5,078 nt of DNA from positions 1-5,078 of the forward strand of contig JABDKZ010000372.1 of the NCBI GenBank assembly GCA_013001935.1. The letters run 5' to 3'. The position numbers were made by a program, and so were the translations under genes. Below, one piece after another: positions 1 through 5,078 of this stretch; the stretch's first letter is position 1; the number at the start of each line of letters is the position of its first letter. Below the pieces are notes generated by a model. The model had not been told where the DNA came from. It saw nothing but the letters and a program-made list of their open reading frames with translations, and did no database searches. This stretch comes from Maribacter sp. GTDB taxonomy: Bacteria > Bacteroidota > Bacteroidia > Flavobacteriales > Flavobacteriaceae.

Positions 1-2304
1 TGGGCTGTTGTTGCCAAAGGTATACTGGAACTTACCCAGATGCATGTAACAGAATCATACCAGATGATTGCAGGTTTTATAAACGATAGAAGAAGCGTTG
101 TTAGAAAGCAGGCAGAAATTGCCACCGTAACCCTTAGAAATGAAGGGATTTCCTATTTCATGGACACTACAAAATATAGAATTTCCGAATGGCAACAAAT
201 TGTTCTGTTAGAAATCATTCGGAACAATAAGGACTTTACACCCCCTCTATTCAAAGTTTGGCTTACATCAGGAAATAGGGATGTAGTACTTATGGCGCTT
301 AGGTTCATAAAACATTTCAATCAAAACGATGCCAAGGCATCCCTGATAGAATTATTGAAACACCGTAATAACCAAATTAAGGAAGAAGCAATTAACTGTA
401 TAAAAGAATTTCATGTGGTTGAGGCCTTAGATACTTTGAAATTGGTTTTTTGGCGCTGCTCCACGGATTTAAAAATCCTAATTCTTGGGACTATTGCTGA
501 ATTAGGGGATATCGGGGAAATTGAATTTCTACGTCAGATGGAGCATAAAAGGCTACATTTTAGTGTGAAGAACAAGGCATTGAACGCTATTAACTCAATT
601 GCACCAGAGAGTGTTATGCCAATAAAAGGTATTGAAAGCACCGAAAGCATTGTTGTCCCGGAAGATATAATAAAAGAAACCATATCGGAAGATACCGCTG
701 AAGGGAATACTGCTGAAATAACAGTTGCTATCGAGGAAGATACCAATGAAGGGAAGGCTACTGAAATGAAAGAAATAATTGAGAGTAAGACCATCGAAGC
801 TAATACAGATGAAATAAAGGAAACTATCACGGAACAGACCTATGAAGAGAAGCCTACTAAAATAGACGAGAAGACTACTGTAATAAAAGAAGTCATGGAA
901 GAAGATACCAATAATGAGGAGGCTGCCGAAAAGAAAGAAGTCATTGAGGAGCATATCAATGAAGAGAAGGTAGGCGAAACAAAAGAATTGCTTGAAAAAG
1001 ATACCATTGAAGAGATAGTCGCCCAAACAACACTGCAAAATCGGCAGGAGATCAAGCCTGAAGAAAATGACATAGCGCCATTCATCGTTGATTTTTCAAA
1101 AGTTGATATTGCATTGGAAAAGAATCTGAACATAAAAAATCGGGAAGTTGAACATGAATTAATGGATTTTTTACCCATCGTTGTATCTGAAGATATCAAA
1201 TCTGAGGAAATTGAGGTAAATAGTGATCTTTTGGATGTTATCTATGATGAAATCATTCCTCCTAGAAACTCAGGGAAAGAAGATTTTTTAGATGGTCCTG
1301 CAGATCACAAGCGTGATATTAAAATCGAGGATATAAATTTCTTGCCACTTGTCATTGATAGTAATCAAGAAATTGTACAAAGCAGGGAAGAGAAACGATT
1401 TGAAGAATCATTGCTTGAGTTTAATTTGGAATATGAAGAAGCTGTTGGGAAGCAGGAAAAGACAGTCATAGAAGAAATATTAGAACAAAATTTAAATGAG
1501 GATGAAAGTCGATTGCAAGAAATCGCCGCTATCAAAGTTGTCTATGAAGAGTTAATAGTGGGAGGGTCGACCCCCGATGATAAAGAAAAGGGCCGCAGAT
1601 TTCAATCTTCTAAAGATTATGAAACAAAAGAAGGGGAATCCGCAGAAGAAAGTGAGTTAGCCTCCATACTATCGATAATTCCTAAACCGTATGAGTTTGA
1701 TAATGAAGCTGTGGAGTTACATCGTTTATTATCTGATATTGAAGCATTTGGTGATCATCGTGAAATCCCATTTTTGACCGACCTGCTAGGAGAAGAAAAC
1801 AGACCTTTCATTAGAGAGCGTATCCGCGATGTGATTTATGGAATTCAAAGAGTAATTGATTCTGAAGATGAGGTTATAGGATATAATGTTTTTGGAGAAT
1901 TGTTCAAGTTCTGCGATCTAGAATCCAAATTGATTTTAATGGATGAAATGGTTTCCATTGGTGATGACAAGGAATTGCTTTTATTGTCCCAGCTAACCCA
2001 TGATGCCAATATTGCCATAAGTTCAAAGGCAAAATCTGCTTTAACAAAATTGAAGGAGCGCCTTTCAATTGAAGCTCCTGGCGAGAATCAGGTAGCATCT
2101 TTGGGCCTCTCTACATCTGAAGCAGGCAATTCAATACAAGAAAATGACTTTGAAGACCTATTGAATTTTACTGATCAATTCACATTAGAGAATGCCATAA
2201 ATGCAGATAAAAATGACAGAACCAAAGGTCTTTCGCATATTGAAATGAACAAAGTGCTTTGGTCTATGTTGAAGTCGTTCCCCAACAAATTTTTGAATAG
2301 TTAA
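1..2304 (+). CDS. HEAT-repeat scaffold-like protein, 5'-partial
   Basis: The reading frame is open from base 1 to the TAA at 2302-2304 (767 codons). The 13 codons before the first ATG (base 40) read WAVVAKGILELTQ, which fits a HEAT helix, so the true start is upstream and ATG 40 is internal. Residue numbers here count from that ATG. Residues 1-190 are amphipathic helix pairs with HEAT spacing, for example around DRRSVVRKQAEIATVTL, HRNNQIKEEAINCI and HFSVKNKALNAINSI. Residues about 190-550 are a Glu/Lys/Thr/Ile-rich acidic linker with tandem 16-residue repeats (215-331). Residues about 555-675 return to HEAT-like pairs (RLLSDIEAFGDHREIPFL; DEMVSIGDDKELLLLSQL). A polar tail of about 80 residues ends the protein. 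No membrane segment or signal peptide is visible in this part; one could lie in the missing N-terminus. HEAT repeats mediate protein-protein contacts and have no catalytic role by themselves. The gene directly abuts a glycosyltransferase gene, so a role as scaffold or regulator of that membrane enzyme is plausible but inferred. The exact family is not recognised. Confidence 0.85.
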   Translation, partial: WAVVAKGILELTQMHVTESYQMIAGFINDRRSVVRKQAEIATVTLRNEGISYFMDTTKYRISEWQQIVLLEIIRNNKDFTPPLFKVWLTSGNRDVVLMALRFIKHFNQNDAKASLIELLKHRNNQIKEEAINCIKEFHVVEALDTLKLVFWRCSTDLKILILGTIAELGDIGEIEFLRQMEHKRLHFSVKNKALNAINSIAPESVMPIKGIESTESIVVPEDIIKETISEDTAEGNTAEITVAIEEDTNEGKATEMKEIIESKTIEANTDEIKETITEQTYEEKPTKIDEKTTVIKEVMEEDTNNEEAAEKKEVIEEHINEEKVGETKELLEKDTIEEIVAQTTLQNRQEIKPEENDIAPFIVDFSKVDIALEKNLNIKNREVEHELMDFLPIVVSEDIKSEEIEVNSDLLDVIYDEIIPPRNSGKEDFLDGPADHKRDIKIEDINFLPLVIDSNQEIVQSREEKRFEESLLEFNLEYEEAVGKQEKTVIEEILEQNLNEDESRLQEIAAIKVVYEELIVGGSTPDDKEKGRRFQSSKDYETKEGESAEESELASILSIIPKPYEFDNEAVELHRLLSDIEAFGDHREIPFLTDLLGEENRPFIRERIRDVIYGIQRVIDSEDEVIGYNVFGELFKFCDLESKLILMDEMVSIGDDKELLLLSQLTHDANIAISSKAKSALTKLKERLSIEAPGENQVASLGLSTSEAGNSIQENDFEDLLNFTDQFTLENAINADKNDRTKGLSHIEMNKVLWSMLKSFPNKFLNS
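682..1032 (+). repeat. Degenerate 48-nt / 16-aa tandem repeats (about 7 copies)
   Basis: Inside the HEAT protein, residues 215-331 can be laid out as seven consecutive units with approximate consensus (I/L)EEDTNEEKATEIKE(I/V). Units begin at residues 215, 231, 247, 263, 286, 302 and 318. Six start-to-start steps are visible; five are exactly 16 residues, while the fourth unit is 23 residues (a 7-residue insertion) and the last is cut short at 14. The DNA also keeps the period: GAAGATACC recurs, and the first two units share most of their bases (GCTGAAGGGAAT versus AATGAAGGGAAG). This indicates duplication of a 48-nt unit followed by divergence, not just biased composition. The product would be highly charged and either disordered or a helical spacer. 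Confidence 0.8.
1168..1446 (+). repeat. Possible diverged two-copy linker module (FLP-I/L-V ... acidic Tyr motif)
   Basis: Two linker segments of the HEAT protein look alike. Residues 377-408 start DFLPIVVSEDI and end LLDVIYDEIIPP; residues 434-469 start NFLPLVIDSNQEI and end LLEFNLEYEEAV. In each, a hydrophobic FLP(I/L)V motif is followed about 20-24 residues later by a Leu-Leu...Tyr-(D/E)-E motif. A weaker relative of the first motif (IAPFIVDFSKVDI) lies at 345-357, and one of the second (IKVVYEELIV) at 498-507. Short hydrophobic motifs within an acidic disordered linker are typical of docking sites. The alignment is by eye and no binding partner can be named. Confidence 0.4.
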
Positions 2305-2307
2305 ATG
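2302..2307 (+). promoter_or_regulatory. Zero-gap stop/start junction (TAA-ATG), likely translational coupling
   Basis: The HEAT gene ends with TAA at 2302-2304 and the glycosyltransferase ATG begins at 2305 with no base between them. The preceding 20 bases are AT-rich with no GGAGG-like motif. Terminating ribosomes probably reinitiate here, which would tie synthase output to that of the HEAT protein; this is inference from the spacing. Confidence 0.6.
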
Positions 2308-3735
2308 GATAGTAGTATTTCAAATATCATCCTAGAATACATAAACATCGTGTTTTTATCGTACACGGCAGTGTTATTCGTATTGTTTTCGGTAATGGGA
2401 TATCTAGCGACACTAAACTCATTCCATTACAAGAATAAAAATAGTTTCGGGGATCTTACAAAACTTGCTGCATCACCTATAGCACCGAGCATTACCATAA
2501 TTGCCCCGGCATATAATGAAGGACTTACCATTGTTGAAAATGTACGGTCATTATTGTCATTGCGATATATGAATTATGAAGTAATGGTAGTAAATGATGG
2601 TAGTAAGGATGACACTTTACAAAAGATGATAAATGCTTATGGTTTAGAAAAAATTGATCACCCGATAAATCCTGATTGGAGGTCAAAACCAATACGTGGT
2701 ATCTACAAGTCAACACAGCGTTCATTTTCTAAACTTACTGTCATTGATAAGGCGAACGGGGGTAAATCTGATGCTCTAAATGCCGGAATGGCTTTATCTA
2801 CTAACAAATATGTAGGTTGTATAGATGTAGATTGCCTTCTAAAACCAGATGCACTTTTACATGTAGTAAAATCATTCTACCAACGTTCCAAGAAAAAAGT
2901 AATTGCTGTTGGCGGGGTAATACGAATAGCCAATTCCTGCAAAATAAATGGTGGCCATTTAGAAGATATTCGACTCCCAAAAAATTGGCTTGCCAAATTC
3001 CAGTTATTAGAATATACACGTTCCTTTAACATTGGTAGAATGGCTTGGGGGCGTATAGATAGCCTTCTGATTATTTCAGGTGCCTTTGGCTTTTTTGATC
3101 GTGAAATTGCCATGGCAGTTAATGGCTATGATACAAGTACAGTAGGGGAGGACATGGAGATTATTTTTAAAATGCGCCGATACATGCATGATCGCAAAGA
3201 GCCTTATACCATAGAATATATACCAGATCCATTGTGCTGGACAGAGGTACCCGAGGATCTTGGAATACTAATGAACCAGAGAGATCGCTGGGCTAGGGGA
3301 AATCTGGAGACATTATTCAAACACAAGGATATGTTCTTCAATTCCAAATATGGGAGATTGGGTCTTCTGAGTTACCCTTATTGGTTCTTTTATGAATGGA
3401 TGTCTCCGTTATTAGAGTTTTTTGGATTTTTTACCGTTTTGTTTTTCGCATATTTCGGTATTATGAACTGGGATTTTTTCATAGCGATAACCGCTACTGT
3501 TTATATGTTCTCAATCATGTTCTCTTTCTATGCCATTCTATGGGATGTGTATACCTACAATGAGTATAGAAAAACAAAAGATATATTAATTCTAATGGGT
3601 TCCGCTATAATTGAACCTATAGTATTTCATCCCATTGTCGTCTGGGCGGCAGTTAGGGGCAACTTTAAAAAATTATTGGGAATAAAATCGGGCTGGGGTT
3701 CACAGGTTCGAAAAGGTTTTGCCAAGGCAACTTAA
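2305..3735 (+). CDS. Family 2 processive membrane glycosyltransferase
   Basis: A complete 476-aa protein. An N-terminal membrane helix (about residues 11-35) precedes a cytoplasmic GT-A domain (about 62-340), followed by three or so C-terminal membrane segments (about 366-387, 389-413, 427-450). Visible motifs are PAYNE (68-72); the nucleotide-binding Asp in VVNDGS (95-100); KANGGKSDALNAG (149-161); the metal-binding DVD (174-176); GED (281-283), with D283 in the position of the catalytic base; and QRDRW (325-329), the Q-x-x-R-W acceptor/processivity motif of cellulose, hyaluronan and poly-GlcNAc synthases. The expected reaction is inverting transfer from a UDP-sugar to a growing beta-linked glycan coupled to export across the inner membrane. 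The sugar cannot be read from the sequence. No PilZ domain is present, so direct BcsA-type c-di-GMP control is not indicated. The basic stretch RSKPIRGIYKS (126-136) appears to be an insertion between the DGS and KANGGK motifs compared with PgaC-type enzymes. ATG 2305 is chosen because it directly follows the upstream stop and leaves a complete N-terminal helix. Confidence 0.93.
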   Translation: MDSSISNIILEYINIVFLSYTAVLFVLFSVMGYLATLNSFHYKNKNSFGDLTKLAASPIAPSITIIAPAYNEGLTIVENVRSLLSLRYMNYEVMVVNDGSKDDTLQKMINAYGLEKIDHPINPDWRSKPIRGIYKSTQRSFSKLTVIDKANGGKSDALNAGMALSTNKYVGCIDVDCLLKPDALLHVVKSFYQRSKKKVIAVGGVIRIANSCKINGGHLEDIRLPKNWLAKFQLLEYTRSFNIGRMAWGRIDSLLIISGAFGFFDREIAMAVNGYDTSTVGEDMEIIFKMRRYMHDRKEPYTIEYIPDPLCWTEVPEDLGILMNQRDRWARGNLETLFKHKDMFFNSKYGRLGLLSYPYWFFYEWMSPLLEFFGFFTVLFFAYFGIMNWDFFIAITATVYMFSIMFSFYAILWDVYTYNEYRKTKDILILMGSAIIEPIVFHPIVVWAAVRGNFKKLLGIKSGWGSQVRKGFAKAT

Positions 3736-3747
3736 AATGTAAAAATG
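3736..3747 (+). promoter_or_regulatory. 9-nt junction with start-stop ATGTAA before the LtaS-like gene
   Basis: Between the glycosyltransferase stop (3733-3735) and the next ATG (3745-3747) lies only AATGTAAAA. It contains ATG immediately followed by TAA (3737-3742), in a different frame from both genes. No Shine-Dalgarno sequence is present; the site is A-rich, as is common before Bacteroidota starts. There is no space for a promoter or terminator, so genes 2 and 3 are read as one operon. Confidence 0.55.
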
Positions 3748-5078
3748 AATACGAGTCAACTGGATAGATACACGCTCAAGCATTATACCCGATTAATGAT
3801 TTCATTCTTCGGTAGTTTGCTCTTGCTATCTATTTACCAGTATACCACCCTCTATTTCAAGGGTGTGGTAGATACTATATTCAGTGCAAGTTTTTTTATT
3901 GCCTTAGTACACCAAATTGGCTATTCAGCCCTGGTCGGTATTGCCCTGGCGTTTCCATTCAATTTCTGGGAAAACTTTAGGCCGAGATATGGTTTTAACC
4001 TAGTATTTGTACTTCTCATTATTTTGTTGATCATTGAAGCGATGCTGATCAGCTATTACTGTACCGCACTTGTTCCTTTAGGTTCCGATTTGCTAGGTTA
4101 TAGTTTTGATGATATTAAAACAACGGTTGCAAATTCTGGTGGTATGTCTATTTCGGTAATCATTGGTCTTGTTGCCATTATAGGAGTCTTTTTTGGTCTG
4201 TATAAGATTACGTCAAAAAAGTACCACTATATCAGTAAAATGTACCCTTTTACCATTATTCTCTTCAGTCTGTTTATTATGACGCTGTTTATCGAGGGAA
4301 AACCAATTAACCAAAATAAGACACAATATCTTGCCTTGAATCTTTACGAAACTTCTACCGAGGATATTTCTTATAATTCGGATGTTGAATATCCCTTGAT
4401 AAAATCCCAGCCCATACAAAATGTATTGGGGAGCTATTTTGAATTGAAAGAGGAAAAACCAAACATTGTATTTATAATGGTTGAGGGGCTAGGAGGAGAT
4501 TTTGTTGGTGAAGGCGCAGAATATGAAGGATTTACACCTTTTTTAGACTCCTTGACCACTAAGTCATTGTATTGGGAAAATTGTTTGAGTAATACGGGTA
4601 GGACTTTTGGTGTACTACCTTCATTAATGGGATCGTTACCATTTGGTAAAAGTGGGTTTATGGAGCTCGAAAAATATCCCAACAAACTAACATTGTTCAG
4701 TATTTTAAAAAATAATGGGTATTTCACTTCCTATTATCAAGGTACCAATAGTGCTTTTGACAATATAGATAAATTTCTGCTCAGTGAGAATGTTGATTTT
4801 GTTTTGGATAAATCTGGATTCGGAAATGAGTTTAAAATGCAAGAGGAAGATGCTGCAGGTTCTTCTTGGGGATATCCGGATAAAGAATTATTTAAGAAAA
4901 GTCTGAGTTTACCTAGAGCCGCTAACCAGCCTCGATTGGAAGTGTATATGACCATTAGTACCCATGAACCCTTTATACCTCCATATCAAGAAGTTTATGA
5001 GAAAAAAGTAGAGCAGATCTTATCCAAGAGCAATCATAACAGGAAAATCAAAAAAATAATTGAAAAAAATGACAACGT
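3745..5078 (+). CDS. LtaS/OpgB-like membrane phospho-transferase (sulfatase superfamily), 3'-partial
   Basis: The frame is open from ATG 3745 to the window edge (444 codons, no stop). The N-terminal part has about five membrane segments (residues about 14-37, 46-71, 83-108, 134-154, 166-183), the layout of LtaS and OpgB-type enzymes. A linker then leads to an extracytoplasmic alkaline-phosphatase-superfamily domain from about residue 238. PNIVFIMVEGLGGDF (239-253) is the first strand with the metal-binding Glu (E247). NTGRTFGVLPSLMGSLP (283-299) is the nucleophile loop, with T287 in GRT the likely catalytic Thr, and STHEPF (405-410) provides the conserved His (H407). The second metal-binding Asp-His pair of the family would lie beyond the window, so catalytic integrity is unproven. 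Family members transfer phosphoglycerol or phosphoethanolamine, and some are hydrolases. A Thr at the nucleophile, with no CxPxR-type sulfatase motif, favours transferase over sulfatase. Lying directly after a glycan synthase, it may decorate that glycan in the periplasm (inference). Confidence 0.85.
   Translation, partial: MNTSQLDRYTLKHYTRLMISFFGSLLLLSIYQYTTLYFKGVVDTIFSASFFIALVHQIGYSALVGIALAFPFNFWENFRPRYGFNLVFVLLIILLIIEAMLISYYCTALVPLGSDLLGYSFDDIKTTVANSGGMSISVIIGLVAIIGVFFGLYKITSKKYHYISKMYPFTIILFSLFIMTLFIEGKPINQNKTQYLALNLYETSTEDISYNSDVEYPLIKSQPIQNVLGSYFELKEEKPNIVFIMVEGLGGDFVGEGAEYEGFTPFLDSLTTKSLYWENCLSNTGRTFGVLPSLMGSLPFGKSGFMELEKYPNKLTLFSILKNNGYFTSYYQGTNSAFDNIDKFLLSENVDFVLDKSGFGNEFKMQEEDAAGSSWGYPDKELFKKSLSLPRAANQPRLEVYMTISTHEPFIPPYQEVYEKKVEQILSKSNHNRKIKKIIEKNDN

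Noticed and set aside
40..42. ATG at base 40 as the true start of the HEAT protein
   Set aside because: The frame stays open to base 1 and the preceding 13 codons continue a HEAT-like helix, so this Met is most likely internal.
682..1032. Spaced repeats as a CRISPR array
   Set aside because: The units are contiguous, diverged, in frame with the coding sequence and have no unique spacers.
595..1199. Long antisense open frames (595-1038 and 840-1199) opposite the repeat region
   Set aside because: They arise because the Glu/Lys/Thr-rich repeats of the sense gene lack stop-generating triplets on the reverse strand. Their products are Phe/Ser-rich, low-complexity sequences with no domain.
1564..1573. 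Perfect 10-bp palindrome GGGTCGACCC in an AT-rich context
   Set aside because: It lies in frame within the HEAT protein (VGGSTPDD), is a single occurrence and has no spacer or T-tract. It is probably chance and not a terminator or operator.
2817..3113. Small open frames on both strands within the glycosyltransferase gene
   Set aside because: They overlap the DVD-to-GED core of a complete, motif-rich enzyme and have no independent start context.
4434..4955. Antisense open frames opposite the LtaS-like gene (4434-4727 and 4737-4955)
   Set aside because: The + strand frame here encodes clear superfamily motifs (E247, GRT, THEPF). The antisense products resemble nothing recognisable.

Overview
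The window looks like part of a Bacteroidota genome, most likely a flavobacterium-type organism. This is inferred from the AT-rich coding sequence, the absence of recognisable Shine-Dalgarno motifs before the two visible starts, and the gene content. No marker gene fixes the taxonomy.

Layout: the window is almost entirely coding, with three genes all on the + strand. (1) Bases 1-2304 are the 3' part of a large HEAT-repeat protein whose start lies upstream. Two HEAT regions flank a linker of about 360 residues that is strongly acidic and probably disordered, and the linker carries a degenerate 16-residue (48-nt) tandem repeat. (2) Bases 2305-3735 are a complete family 2 processive-type membrane glycosyltransferase (476 aa) with all the expected catalytic motifs. 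Its ATG directly follows the stop codon of gene 1. (3) Bases 3745-5078 are the 5' part (444 codons) of a polytopic membrane protein of the LtaS/OpgB type (alkaline phosphatase/sulfatase superfamily). It starts 9 nt after gene 2 and runs off the window. There is no room for a promoter or terminator at either junction, so the three are almost certainly one transcription unit.

How they may work together (inference): the glycosyltransferase would polymerise and export a glycan across the inner membrane. The LtaS/OpgB-like enzyme would add a phospho-substituent such as phosphoglycerol or phosphoethanolamine on the periplasmic face, or make a related polymer. The HEAT protein would be a scaffold or regulator of the synthase. 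No RNA genes, mobile elements, CRISPR arrays or terminators were seen, and there is no gene-free stretch longer than 9 nt.
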